DNA of 64,000 nucleotides from Flammeovirgaceae bacterium UBA2786 (GCA_002352225.1 DEIA01000042.1:32149-96148), one strand, 5' to 3'; positions 28,106 to 36,465 are shown, counted from the first letter of the stretch. Program-made: numbers and translations. The notes: generated by a model from the letters alone, not told the origin.

Positions 28106-31100
28106 TTACTTAATCCACACCGCCCCAATACCGGCATCCCACAGTTTTTTATTTAATGCTGGTATGTCTTTTTGTAAAAATTCATTTGCACGCGCTTCAA
28201 GCAATTTCCACTTAGCTGTGTATTCGGCCAGTAAATCAAGTGAAGGTTTATTTACCTGTGGAATATCACTTTCTGTTTGATTAATCAAAAACAGGTAGTC
28301 GGCCGTAAACTTGTTGGGAAAATTCTCTACATCATCGTAGGCCTTTGATTTGCGCTGAATCATATCTTCATCCCACTGCTTCATGCGTGTGCTGAGTGTG
28401 TTACCTTCCTGTTTAAGATTTTCAAACTTAGATTCTGCGGGAAGGCTTTCTATAATTTTATCTAATTGAAGCTGCTTTTCATGTAAAGAAGTAACCAATT
28501 TATGCATGCGCGAGATTTCGGTTTCCATTCCCAACATAGTAGTATGATACTCTTGATACGTTTTAGAATCGGCAGCATATAGCGGATTGGGTAATATTTG
28601 AAAATTGACAGAAAGTTTTTGGGCTCCAGATATTAATACTGCCGAATACTTTCCAGGCGATGCTTTATGTCCTCTGAAACTTGCTTCCATATACGTGCCG
28701 GTTATTCCAGAAATAGTTGGATAGCGAAGATTCCACACAAAACGGTTGATTCCCTTTTCTTTTGTTAGTACCGGCTCAGCTGGCGGGCCACCCGCGTGCT
28801 CTTGAAAAAGAGAATCGCGCAAGGAAGAAAAAGTACGAACCAGATTTCCATTGGCATCTTTAATATCAAGTTGAATATGTTCGTTCGCTTTTAATTCCGG
28901 TAAGGAATAATATAAAACAACTCCGGTTGCCGGATTTACCCCTACATACGGGTTGGTTCCATCCGATTGACCATCCATCTGACTTCCTCCATTAGCAAGT
29001 ATAACATCTTCGGGTTGAAAGAGATGAAACTCTGATGCTGGTTTATATTGCCGGATTAAAGTAAGATCATCTAATATCCAGAATGACCGGCCTGATGTTG
29101 CTGCTATAAGATCGTTCTGATGGATGCGGAGATCTGTAATGGGTGTAATGGGCAGATTAAGTTGAAAGGACGACCACTCCTTACCCCCGTTAAACGATAC
29201 AAATACGCCCAACTCGGTTCCTGCAAACAATAAATCTTTACGCACATCATCTTCGCGCACAACCCGTGTAAATGCGTTATTCGGAATTCCATTTACGATC
29301 TTAGTCCAGGTTTTACCATAGTCGGTGGTTTTGTATAATGCCGGAGTGTGATCGTTGAATTTATATCGGGTAGTAGCAATGTAAGCAGTTGCTTTGTCAT
29401 GCGGTGATACATCTATTGCGTTGATCAGGCACTCGGGCAGGCCAGTCGGGGTAACATTTTGCCAAGTCGCTCCATTATCTCTGGTAAGATGAACATATCC
29501 ATCATCGCTACCCGTCCAGATTACTCCTTTTTCGTGTGGCGATTCTATAACATAGCTTAAGGTTCCGTAATTTTCGGCACCAACTGCTTCGTTGGTATAA
29601 GGGCCACCACCTTTTCCTTGTTTTGATTTTTCGTTTCGGGTTAAATCAGGAGAAACTTCTGTCCAGGTTCTACCCATATCGGTAGTACGTAATAATTTTT
29701 GCGCACCATGGTAATACGTATTCGGTTCATGCTTTGACCAGATAATGGGTGCATTCCAATTGAACCGGTATTTCATATCTTTTGCATCCATACCCAAATA
29801 TTGAATGGGTGCCGCCATTACATTTGTTCCGGCCTTAGCCCTGGTGTTCAACACCTCAATAGTTCCCTGATAACTTCCACCTAACACAAACTGTGGATCA
29901 TCGGGGTTAAAAGCGAGAAATGCACTCTCGCCACCTGCTGAATAAGACCAACTTCTTGGTGTTATTGCCCAACCCCCAACCTCACGGCTTGCAATAGAAA
30001 CTGAGGTATTGTCTTGCTGGCCGGCATAGATATGATAGGGAAATTGGTTATCTACATTGATGCGATAAAATTGTGCCGTAGGCATGTTATCCTGGGTTGA
30101 CCATGTTTTACCATAGTTTACGCTTACAGCCGCACCGCCATCATTGGCAATAACCATGTTGCGCGGATTGTTCGGATTAATCCACAGATCATGAAAATCG
30201 CCATGCGTACCTGAAATTTCTTCCCACGTTTTGCCCCCATCTTCCGAACGTAGTGCCGGGGCGCTTAACACATATACTGTGTTTTCATTTTTTGGATCGG
30301 CAAACACTTCGATATAATACCAGGCCCGCTGAATTAACCGATGATCGTTTGTTACGCGGCTCCAATTCTCACCTGCATTATTAGAAACAAATAGTCCGCC
30401 CAGTTCTTTTTCGGAATCGCTTTCCATCAACAAATAAACTTTGTCGGAATTTGCGCGGCTTACTGAAACCGCCATCTTACCCATCTCTTTAGGCAAACCG
30501 TTATGGATTTTTTTCCAGGTAGCCCCTGCATCAACAGATTTATATAATCCACTACCCTCGCCCCCGCTTATTACTTTCCATGGTAATCGTCCGTATTCAT
30601 TCATGGCAGCATATAATATCCGTGGGTTGTTCATATCCATTGATAGTTCGACACAACCGGTTTTATTATCTACAAATAAAACTTTAGTAAAGGTTGCCCC
30701 GCCATCGGTTGATTTATACACTCCGCGCTCAGGCGTATGACTATACAACGCGCCTTGTGCTGCTACATAAACTATATTAGGGTCTTTGGGATGGATAGCA
30801 ATACGCGAAACATGTTGTGTGGCATCCAGGCCCAATTTTGCCCATGTCTTTCCGGCATCGGTAGATTTGTAAACCCCATCGCCATGATGCGTCATTACGC
30901 CACGCACCGCATGTTCGCCCATACCTACATAAACCACATTGGGATCACTTTCTGAAACGGCTACTGCCCCCACGGAGCCAGTTTTAAAAAACCCATCTGA
31001 AATATTTCTCCAGGTAATGCCCAGATCATCTGTTTTCCATACACCCCCTCCGGTAGTACCCATATAATACGTATTGATGTCGCCCACAACGCCCGATGCT

Positions 31101-31267
31101 GTAACCGAACGCCCCCCGCGAAACGGCCCAATACTTCGCCACTTAGCTGGCTTGTAGATTTCGTTAAAATCTACAACTGCCGGAGTTGGCGGAGCTTGAT
31201 TTTTTCTTTGTTGGGTGTAACCAAAATGGGCAACACCCATAAAAACAATTAGCAAAAGCAGGCGCAT
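28106..31267 (-). CDS. Large exported BNR/sortilin-like beta-propeller protein
   Basis: The 1053-residue product has a signal peptide (MRLLLLIVFMGVAHFGYTQQ), then two consecutive beta-propellers with about eleven Asp-box (BNR) motifs of the form S/T-x-D-x-G-x-T-W (e.g. KSTDAGKTW, RTTDMGRTW, TRDNGATW, KTTDYGKTW). From ~residue 740 a beta-sandwich part (ANEHIQLDIKDANGNLVRTF) and a C-terminal helical region follow. It belongs to the group often annotated as 'glycosyl hydrolase' or VPS10/sortilin-like, but no glycosidase active site is evident. It is probably periplasmic or surface; no T9SS C-terminal sorting domain was seen at the end. Confidence 0.88.
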   Translation of the reverse strand: MRLLLLIVFMGVAHFGYTQQRKNQAPPTPAVVDFNEIYKPAKWRSIGPFRGGRSVTASGVVGDINTYYMGTTGGGVWKTDDLGITWRNISDGFFKTGSVGAVAVSESDPNVVYVGMGEHAVRGVMTHHGDGVYKSTDAGKTWAKLGLDATQHVSRIAIHPKDPNIVYVAAQGALYSHTPERGVYKSTDGGATFTKVLFVDNKTGCVELSMDMNNPRILYAAMNEYGRLPWKVISGGEGSGLYKSVDAGATWKKIHNGLPKEMGKMAVSVSRANSDKVYLLMESDSEKELGGLFVSNNAGENWSRVTNDHRLIQRAWYYIEVFADPKNENTVYVLSAPALRSEDGGKTWEEISGTHGDFHDLWINPNNPRNMVIANDGGAAVSVNYGKTWSTQDNMPTAQFYRINVDNQFPYHIYAGQQDNTSVSIASREVGGWAITPRSWSYSAGGESAFLAFNPDDPQFVLGGSYQGTIEVLNTRAKAGTNVMAAPIQYLGMDAKDMKYRFNWNAPIIWSKHEPNTYYHGAQKLLRTTDMGRTWTEVSPDLTRNEKSKQGKGGGPYTNEAVGAENYGTLSYVIESPHEKGVIWTGSDDGYVHLTRDNGATWQNVTPTGLPECLINAIDVSPHDKATAYIATTRYKFNDHTPALYKTTDYGKTWTKIVNGIPNNAFTRVVREDDVRKDLLFAGTELGVFVSFNGGKEWSSFQLNLPITPITDLRIHQNDLIAATSGRSFWILDDLTLIRQYKPASEFHLFQPEDVILANGGSQMDGQSDGTNPYVGVNPATGVVLYYSLPELKANEHIQLDIKDANGNLVRTFSSLRDSLFQEHAGGPPAEPVLTKEKGINRFVWNLRYPTISGITGTYMEASFRGHKASPGKYSAVLISGAQKLSVNFQILPNPLYAADSKTYQEYHTTMLGMETEISRMHKLVTSLHEKQLQLDKIIESLPAESKFENLKQEGNTLSTRMKQWDEDMIQRKSKAYDDVENFPNKFTADYLFLINQTESDIPQVNKPSLDLLAEYTAKWKLLEARANEFLQKDIPALNKKLWDAGIGAVWIK

Positions 31268-31345
31268 AATAGGGTAGGTTTTAAAACATCAATATACTGG
31301 ATATTAAGAAGAGCAAAAAATAAGTCTAAGCCATCAATATATAAC

Positions 31346-31441
31346 GGTACTTTTTTGTCTTGCCACAAAAAAGTACCCAAAAAAAGTCAAGACAAAAAGG
31401 TGCTTCCGCCCGCTCACCCATCGTACCCTCGCCTTTTTGTC
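31346..31441. repeat. REP-like double-hairpin intergenic element
   Basis: There are two neighbouring hairpins. The first has a perfect 13-bp stem (ggtacttttttgt, 31346-31358, pairing with 31365-31377) and a 6-base loop. The second has a 10-bp stem (gacaaaaagg, 31391-31400, with 31432-31441) around a GC-rich loop reading cttccgcccgctcaccc. The same kind of sequence (ACTTTTTTGTC...ACAAAAAAGTACC then gcttccgcccgc) is, to my recollection, dispersed in many Cytophagales and Flavobacteriia genomes. Only one copy is in this window. Confidence 0.65.
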
Positions 31442-31524
31442 GGGCCAACGCACTTGGGTTTCAAAATAAAACTTGATTAAAAGGCTCATATGTTTTTAGG
31501 AAAATTGCATTGGCGTAAAACAAA

Positions 31525-31551
31525 AAATCCCGAACTGCTCGTCCGGGATTT
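31525..31551 (-). terminator. Rho-independent terminator
   Basis: An 8-bp stem (aaatcccg, 31525-31532, with cgggattt, 31544-31551) and an 11-base loop are followed on the minus strand by a T run. It lies 20 bp after the stop of the lipoprotein gene at 31572. Confidence 0.8.
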
Positions 31552-31571
31552 ATTTCGAAGGTGGGGGTTAA

Positions 31572-32138
31572 TTAATTATTGCCACCCATCTTTGCCATTT
31601 CCTTTTCAAAGGTCTCTTTAAACTTTTCGTAATCGTAATCGATTTTGAGGCGCTCGTCTTTGCTCAGGCGCTCGTTGTACTTCGATACTAACTGATCGGC
31701 AGAAAGCTCAATCGCTACATAGGTTTTGTACGTGCCTGATTCAGTCTTCATCAGTTTTTCGCACAAGGTTGTAATTCCTGACAAAGTCTGGTCAACTACT
31801 TCGCGGTTCAAACTCTCGAAGCGCTCTTCTACTTCTTCTTTATTATTGAACTCACGTGAGTTTACGTAGTTATCCGTAACGGTTTTAACAGTTGTGTTGA
31901 TAGCTTGCGCCAGTTCGTTACGCGCATTAGTCAACGCTTTTTTCTTGGACGTAACCTGATCCTGGCTTTCGCCAATAGAGTTGGCGCGGAAAGCTTTAGA
32001 GGTTGTAAAATAATCAGGGCCCGAGCAAGGCACGATTACTTCCTTTTCGCCAGAGGGCACTTTCTCTTTGCCTTTACAACCGGCAATTATCACTGCTGCT
32101 GCCAATACAACAATTGAAACGTAGTTTAACTTTTTCAT
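31572..32138 (-). CDS. LPP20-like lipoprotein
   Basis: A 188-residue lipoprotein (MKKLNYVSIVVLAAAVIIAGC, acylated Cys at 21). The central part FRANSIGESQDQVTSKKKALTNARNELAQAIN resembles the LPP20 domain (Ala-rich helix after a Gly-rich start) seen also in the upstream gene. It is followed by a helical segment and a charged end. The ATG at 32138 fits the signal peptide; the frame from 32198 adds 20 residues. It is likely envelope-located, with no assigned function. It follows the 457-residue LPP20 gene by 114 bp on the same strand. Confidence 0.7.
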   Translation of the reverse strand: MKKLNYVSIVVLAAAVIIAGCKGKEKVPSGEKEVIVPCSGPDYFTTSKAFRANSIGESQDQVTSKKKALTNARNELAQAINTTVKTVTDNYVNSREFNNKEEVEERFESLNREVVDQTLSGITTLCEKLMKTESGTYKTYVAIELSADQLVSKYNERLSKDERLKIDYDYEKFKETFEKEMAKMGGNN

Positions 32139-32252
32139 ATAAGGTTTGAATTTGGTTATGCAATTTACAACAATGCAATTAACAGGCCACACGTTCATGT
32201 CAATTAGATTTTTCCTTAACCCGTACCTCTAACTGCGTAAAAATCAATCATT

Positions 32253-33626
32253 TTACTGCAAAATTGCGTTTAGCAACTCCGGCAGTTTTTCATTGTTCAG
32301 CGTTTCTAACGATTTATTATAAGCCTCCTGGCTGGAGCGTTCAAAGTCCAGACTAAAGCCCTTTATACGATCTAATGTAGTGGCATAAATTTCTTTATTA
32401 TCGCGTGTGGTCGATACTTTAATAACCGCTGTAACATAGGTTATAAAAATGCTGCCTGATTGCGCGCCACGCTCTGAATTGGCATCAACATCCAACCAAA
32501 GTTCGGCCTTGCCCCGATCGTCCGTAAATTCAAAACCAGAATTGGCCAGGTAATTTTTAATCCGATTGGTGATTTGCTGATTATTCTTTTGTACACCCAG
32601 ACTCTTTTCTACGGAAGTAACATATACCAACGGGCGTTGTACTTTCATTAAAACCACTGCTTTGGGTACCACCATCTTTTGTGCCACCAACGAATAAATT
32701 TCATCCTGCGTTTGCCCCACAAAATTCATCATGTCAACTTTTACACCTACTGTTTGCTCCATATCGCGCGAACTGATTTTGGTTAGTAGAATCTTAACCA
32801 GGCCGTTGGCATCGGTTTTATAGTTTGGAAAAACATCTCCGGCACCTTTTTCAAAAGCAGCCGCTAATGGTAAATCAGCAATGGGTTTTTTAGTTGCTTT
32901 ATCAATAGCTTTTGCCATTACTGCCAGGTCATTTTGAGCCAGCCTTCGATTTAACATCAATTCTTTCGGATCAACAGATAAAGAAATTTTATCAAGCAGT
33001 AACTGCATACCCGCTACAATTTCATTGGTTAGCAAAATCTCTTTACCCTGGTATTCCAGCCGAATGGGCTCATCTAAATATTTTTCTATTGCCCGAAAAC
33101 CCTGGTAATAAAAACCAAGCGAAACCACCGGTTCGTTGTTGCGCTCAGCTTCCTTAGCCTTGGTAAAGAAATCCAGCCCAAGCGTAATGGCGTTTCGCTT
33201 CTGCTGATCTTTAATTTCTTTATACCGCTGCTTGCTCAGTTTATAATAAACCCAATAGTTCAACTCATCTTCCCAGGCACCGGCTTGTTCAAATTCCTGA
33301 ATTTCATCGGCTGCAGTGGTTTGAATAATCTGCTCGTATTTTTCCTGAAACTCCTTATTGTTATCGATCTGCGTAAGCAACGAAGTGGATGATACATTTA
33401 CTTTTATCTGCGACACCAGGTCTTCTAACGCACTTTTTTGGGCGGACTGGATGTAGTTGTTAGTACCCATTTTGGCGCTGTGGCCCACACCCGTGTAATA
33501 GCCGGTTAATTCTGGCTTTGCCGAAAGCCAATCGGGTTTTGGATTTTGCAGGTTAGACTTCAGACTGGTATTTACCGAAGGACTGCAACCTGCCAGCAGA
33601 AGGCTAATAAATAGTAATCGTTTCAC
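32253..33626 (-). CDS. LPP20 family lipoprotein, long form
   Basis: A 457-residue lipoprotein (MKRLLFISLLLAGC). Residues 30-140 have the LPP20 pattern: PDWLSAKPELTGYYTGVGHSA, then an Ala/Ser-rich helix (YIQSAQKSALEDLVSQIKVNVSS) and YWVYYKLSKQRYKEI. A middle region (LPLAAAFEKGAGDVFPNYKTDANGLV) looks like a carboxypeptidase-regulatory/Ig-like strand domain, and a C-terminal domain of ~140 residues follows. It is probably an outer-membrane-associated structural or assembly lipoprotein; role unknown. With the next gene it forms a pair of LPP20-like lipoproteins. Confidence 0.78.
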   Translation of the reverse strand: MKRLLFISLLLAGCSPSVNTSLKSNLQNPKPDWLSAKPELTGYYTGVGHSAKMGTNNYIQSAQKSALEDLVSQIKVNVSSTSLLTQIDNNKEFQEKYEQIIQTTAADEIQEFEQAGAWEDELNYWVYYKLSKQRYKEIKDQQKRNAITLGLDFFTKAKEAERNNEPVVSLGFYYQGFRAIEKYLDEPIRLEYQGKEILLTNEIVAGMQLLLDKISLSVDPKELMLNRRLAQNDLAVMAKAIDKATKKPIADLPLAAAFEKGAGDVFPNYKTDANGLVKILLTKISSRDMEQTVGVKVDMMNFVGQTQDEIYSLVAQKMVVPKAVVLMKVQRPLVYVTSVEKSLGVQKNNQQITNRIKNYLANSGFEFTDDRGKAELWLDVDANSERGAQSGSIFITYVTAVIKVSTTRDNKEIYATTLDRIKGFSLDFERSSQEAYNKSLETLNNEKLPELLNAILQ

Positions 33627-33774
33627 AAATTAAAATTCACTTGATTTCGTTAGGTCGAATATACCATATCTGTGCCAATTGACGGATTTCCGGTTTGGGC
33701 ACAGCTAAAACCGATGGCAAGAAACATGATTTCTGATAAAAATTTCTAATTTTAATCGATTAAACCTTACAGCG

Positions 33775-34278
33775 ATGAAACGAATGATCTGGGTAGTATG
33801 GATTGGTTTGATAGTTTTCTCTTGCCAGGAAAACGAAAGTTCTGATTTTACCGGCAATGAAATAACCTATGCCTTACAACAAGGCTCGGAATACGAAATT
33901 TCAGGTACAGTAATTTTTAAAGAGCGCAAGGGCGGTGGCACAACCGTAGCAATTTCACTAACAGGAACCGATGGTTCAGATAAGTTGCCGGTGCACCTGC
34001 ATCTGGGTGATATTAGCGAAGCCGATGCAGATGTGGCCGCGCTTCTAAGCCCTGTTGATTCCAAAACCGGAAAAAGCGAAACGGTTCTTACACGCCTGGC
34101 AGACGAAACGGAAATTACATACGCTAATCTTTTAGAGCTGGAAGCCTGCATAAAAATTCATTTGGCTGATACCGGGCCGGGGCGTGATGTTATTCTGGCA
34201 GCCGGCAACATTGGTGAATCGTTTACCAAAGCAGTAGCAAATGGCCGCACAGGTATTGGGCTTTGCAAGAGCGAATAA
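33775..34278 (+). CDS. Small lipoprotein, possibly CHRD-like
   Basis: A 167-residue lipoprotein (MKRMIWVVWIGLIVFSC). The sequence EYEISGTVIFKERKGGGTTVAISLTGTDGSDKLPVHLHLG resembles the CHRD / Cu-Zn SOD-like beta-barrel type with a short His-x-His stretch (HLHLG). The rest is consistent with beta strands. The SOD metal ligand set is not complete, so enzyme activity is not expected. Monocistronic, with the sdhB remnant just downstream. Confidence 0.65.
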   Translation: MKRMIWVVWIGLIVFSCQENESSDFTGNEITYALQQGSEYEISGTVIFKERKGGGTTVAISLTGTDGSDKLPVHLHLGDISEADADVAALLSPVDSKTGKSETVLTRLADETEITYANLLELEACIKIHLADTGPGRDVILAAGNIGESFTKAVANGRTGIGLCKSE

Positions 34279-34302
34279 GGAACATTGGTCTTGATCATAA
34301 AA

Positions 34303-34372
34303 ATTTAATCTCCGCCTTCGCTGCTTTCAATCTGGTACGAACTAAGCATAGCTGTAAAACTCGCTCATTCGC
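34303..34372 (-). pseudogene. Remnant of sdhB 3' end
   Basis: On the minus strand the last 18 codons read FTAMLSSYQIESSEGGD followed by a stop. This is nearly the end of the intact SdhB at 36580 (FTAMLSSYQIETKGGGD then stop). Upstream the match continues over 'ARM' with a ~5-base deletion that breaks the frame. Nucleotides 34311-34356 match 36589-36634 closely. It is a decayed direct-repeat copy, not a gene. It borders the AT-rich insert that ends at the real sdhB. Confidence 0.85.
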
Positions 34373-34400
34373 GCAGAGTTCTCGAAACGAGTAACTCTGC
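34373..34400. repeat. Perfectly nested palindrome next to the sdhB remnant
   Basis: The arms gcagagtt and aactctgc enclose ctcg-aaa-cgag, giving 12 paired bases with one bulged T. The hairpin begins exactly where similarity to sdhB ends. It has no T run, so it is not a normal terminator. It could be a scar or recognition site of the insertion event. Confidence 0.6.
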
Positions 34401-34437
34401 GATGAAAAAGGACGTTGCATGCAAGGCTCGGAGAGAA

Positions 34438-34467
34438 TTGTATTATTAATTAATTATTCTAAGTTTA
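34438..34467 (+). promoter_or_regulatory. Putative Bacteroidota-type promoter for the kelch gene
   Basis: TTG at 34438-34440 is followed after 19 bp by TAAGTTTA (34460-34467). The known Bacteroidota consensus is TTG then TAnnTTTG at about this spacing; the last base differs. It lies 33 bp before the ATG at 34500. Confidence 0.45.
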
Positions 34468-34499
34468 TAGAATTAATTGCAGTTATCTAAAAATCGATT

Positions 34500-35492
34500 A
34501 TGAGTAAACATTTCAATTCTGTTTTAGTATTATTAATGCTAACCACCGCCTGTTCCGAAAATAATGATATCATAAATGATCAACTCAAGTCTTATGAATT
34601 TATTGAGGTAGAACCTAAAACTGATTACTTTCAGAAAGTATCACAACACGAAACAATAATATTTAATAATAAAATGTGGGTAATTGGTGGCACTTCTGAG
34701 ACCGGTGCTGTAAATAATATTTGGTATAGTGATGACGGGGAGCATTGGGAAAAACAGGCAACAATTGGAGAAACTTTCTCCAAAAGATATTCACATCAAA
34801 CTATTGTATTTAATAATCAGTTATATGTAATAGGTGGATACTCAGGAATACCCGGAGATAGAAAAAATGACATCTGGTCTAGTTATGATGGTATTACTTG
34901 GAGCCAGATAACAACAAGTGCCGAATTGTTTAGTGGTAGATATTTCCATCAAGTGGTATTTTTTAATAATAAATTGTTTTTAATAGCAGGCAGGAGTGCT
35001 GAGCTATTAAATGATATCTGGTCAAGCTCAGATGGAGCCAATTGGGAAAAAGAATCAATTCCAGGGCAAATATTTTCTGAAAGGGCCAATTTTCAATCTG
35101 TGGTTTTTAAAAATAAACTTTGGGTAATTGGTGGTGTTGATAAGAATGGCGAATATCTAAATGATATATGGAGTACATCTGACGGAATAAATTGGGTGAA
35201 TGAGAAAACATCTGGTAATATTTTTTCTGGTAGAGTAGGTCATCAAGCATTAGTGTTTGATAATAAACTTTGGATTATTGGAGGTTTTAATGGTAATAGT
35301 CCGCTTAATGATATTTGGATAAGTGATAATGGAGTAACTTGGGCGACACCAACTATAAACAATCTATTTACCGAAAGGTTCAATCATGGTTGCTTTATCT
35401 TTAACGGTTCATTATGGCTGATAGGCGGAATAGGTAGTGGCGGATTTCCTAATGGATTAAAAGAAGATATATGGACTTTGAGAGAAAATTAA
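34500..35492 (+). CDS. Six-repeat kelch-like lipoprotein
   Basis: The 330-residue product has a lipoprotein signal (MSKHFNSVLVLLMLTTAC). Six repeats of ~48 residues follow, each with the core H-Q-x-x-V-F-N-N-K-L-W-V-I-G-G (variants at HETIIFNNKMWVIGG through HGCFIFNGSLWLIGG) and ending in DIWxSxDGxxW. This is a kelch beta-propeller with Asp-box-like ends, complete at six blades. It is probably exposed at the cell surface or periplasm and may bind protein or glycan. The gene is visibly more AT-rich than its neighbours and sits inside the insert bordered by sdhB copies. Confidence 0.82.
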   Translation: MSKHFNSVLVLLMLTTACSENNDIINDQLKSYEFIEVEPKTDYFQKVSQHETIIFNNKMWVIGGTSETGAVNNIWYSDDGEHWEKQATIGETFSKRYSHQTIVFNNQLYVIGGYSGIPGDRKNDIWSSYDGITWSQITTSAELFSGRYFHQVVFFNNKLFLIAGRSAELLNDIWSSSDGANWEKESIPGQIFSERANFQSVVFKNKLWVIGGVDKNGEYLNDIWSTSDGINWVNEKTSGNIFSGRVGHQALVFDNKLWIIGGFNGNSPLNDIWISDNGVTWATPTINNLFTERFNHGCFIFNGSLWLIGGIGSGGFPNGLKEDIWTLREN

Positions 35493-35531
35493 AATAAATT
35501 GGATGGATTCCGTCCGACCTTAAAGTTCACG

Positions 35532-35670
35532 CCCTTGCCGTTGTTGGTGTTTGTGCGAAGGTTTGTGCCCGCTCACCAACAACAATTTTTGCGACTAACC
35601 TGTTATCCGCTTTCATCTTGCTTGTTGGTGAATCAACACACATGCCACCGCACAACACCAACCAGGGCGA
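35532..35670. repeat. 139-bp palindromic repeat, copy 1
   Basis: Nearly identical to 36327-36465; three small indels (one T fewer or more twice, and gccc versus gcgcac) are the main differences. Outer arms are gttggtgtttgtgcg (35543-35557) and cgcacaacaccaac (35649-35662); inner arms caccaacaa and ttgttggtg nest inside. In this copy the outermost bases cgccct and agggcg also pair. It begins 40 bp after the kelch stop codon. Confidence 0.85.
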
Positions 35671-35785
35671 CATTTATCTTACACGTTGGTGAAGAACACC
35701 GAAGTGAGCGAAAGCAATTTTTCAATTGGCGGAGTGCCTGTCTCAGGCAAGCCCGAAGCGGGACTCTCCGATGGGAAAGAGGTTG
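35671..35785. other. Intergenic hairpin region after repeat copy 1
   Basis: No gene is supported here. The segment around 35729-35770 has the hairpin gcctg-tct-caggc nested in cggagt...actctccg and then cccgaagcggg, giving a compact GC-rich fold next to the stop of the small membrane gene. It could be the 3' end of that transcript or part of another dispersed repeat; there is no T run. Confidence 0.4.
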
Positions 35786-36229
35786 TTAGAAAATACGTGT
35801 CCAATCTCTCGTTACATGGTGATACTTTGCATTTATGTCTTGCATGTATAAAAAGAAGAACATAGTCCCAAATAATAGTATTAGGAATAATATGTTTAAA
35901 ATGTTTGAAACTAATTTGAGTTTGCTTGTAGTCTTATCATCCCAGACTTGAGTTGGCCACCAGAATGTCAATGTAATGTGAAAAAGTTCTGTCCTCCCAA
36001 GGCTACCTTCATCTTTATTAATGTCAATTATGTCTGGCCTGTTTTTCTTTAGATTTTCCTTTTCTTGTTCCGATAGCGAGCTAAATGTCGTCCAGATAGA
36101 AGTGTTTGATTGCGTTACAACTGAGTCGATTCTTACATAAATAATATAATTGAGAATTATTCGAATGATTAATAGACAGCCAACTGTAGAATACAAAATC
36201 CCCTGTCCGTGATACAGTACTAATTCCAT
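35786..36229 (-). CDS. Small membrane protein of unknown function
   Basis: A 147-residue protein with two membrane helices: near residues 10-31 (ILYSTVGCLLIIRIILNYIIYV) and 108-128 (ILNILFLILLFGTMFFFLYM). A ~75-residue hydrophilic part lies between them, with FSSLSEQEKENLKKNRPDII. No family recognised. It is AT-rich like the kelch gene and lies between the two 139-bp repeats, in the opposite orientation to the kelch gene. It is likely an accessory, horizontally gained gene. Confidence 0.6.
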   Translation of the reverse strand: MELVLYHGQGILYSTVGCLLIIRIILNYIIYVRIDSVVTQSNTSIWTTFSSLSEQEKENLKKNRPDIIDINKDEGSLGRTELFHITLTFWWPTQVWDDKTTSKLKLVSNILNILFLILLFGTMFFFLYMQDINAKYHHVTRDWTRIF

Positions 36230-36326
36230 TTGTCAAAATAAATTATCCACAACCTTTGCTATTTGCTGTGGCGGGGTTTTGAAACGAGGTACTTTCCCCG
36301 TGACTATACGCAATATAAAAAAATTC

Positions 36327-36465
36327 CCCTTGCCGTTGTTGGTGTTGTGCGAAGGTTTGTGCGCACGCTCACCAACAACAATTTTGCGACTAACCTGTTA
36401 TCCGCTTTCATCTTGCTTGTTGGTGAATCAACACACATGCCACCGCACAACACCAACCAGGGCGA
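36327..36465. repeat. 139-bp palindromic repeat, copy 2
   Basis: Second copy of the element at 35532-35670 in the same orientation. Perfect 14-bp outer arms: gttggtgttgtgcg (36338-36351) and cgcacaacaccaac (36444-36457). Inner arms: caccaacaa (36370-36378) and ttgttggtg (36417-36425). The centre reads gcgactaacctgttatccgc. The two copies flank the small membrane gene. Confidence 0.85.

Larger units (their letters stand above)
31268..31571. other. Intergenic region with REP-like element and terminator
   Basis: This 304-bp gap has no supportable gene. It holds the double-hairpin element at 31346-31441, described separately, and the terminator of the 31572 lipoprotein gene. The upstream 70 bp should hold the promoter of the large propeller gene, but no clear TAnnTTTG was identified. 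Confidence 0.7.

Noticed and set aside
28106..31267. Calling the propeller protein a glycoside hydrolase
   Set aside because: BNR/Asp-box motifs mark a propeller fold, and no catalytic residues of sialidases or other glycosidases could be located.
35499..35789. Open reading frame crossing repeat copy 1 (96 codons, plus strand)
   Set aside because: The same frame in copy 2 is broken in the middle by one- and two-base indels, so the repeat is not under coding constraint.
35532..36465. The 139-bp repeats as integron attC sites around a gene cassette
   Set aside because: The size and palindromic form fit, but attC sites run from RYYYAAC at the 5' side to GTTRRRY at the 3' side. Here the arms run GTTGTGC to GCACAAC, the opposite way, and do not meet the consensus. 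The enclosed gene is in the opposite orientation to the kelch gene, and no integron integrase is present.
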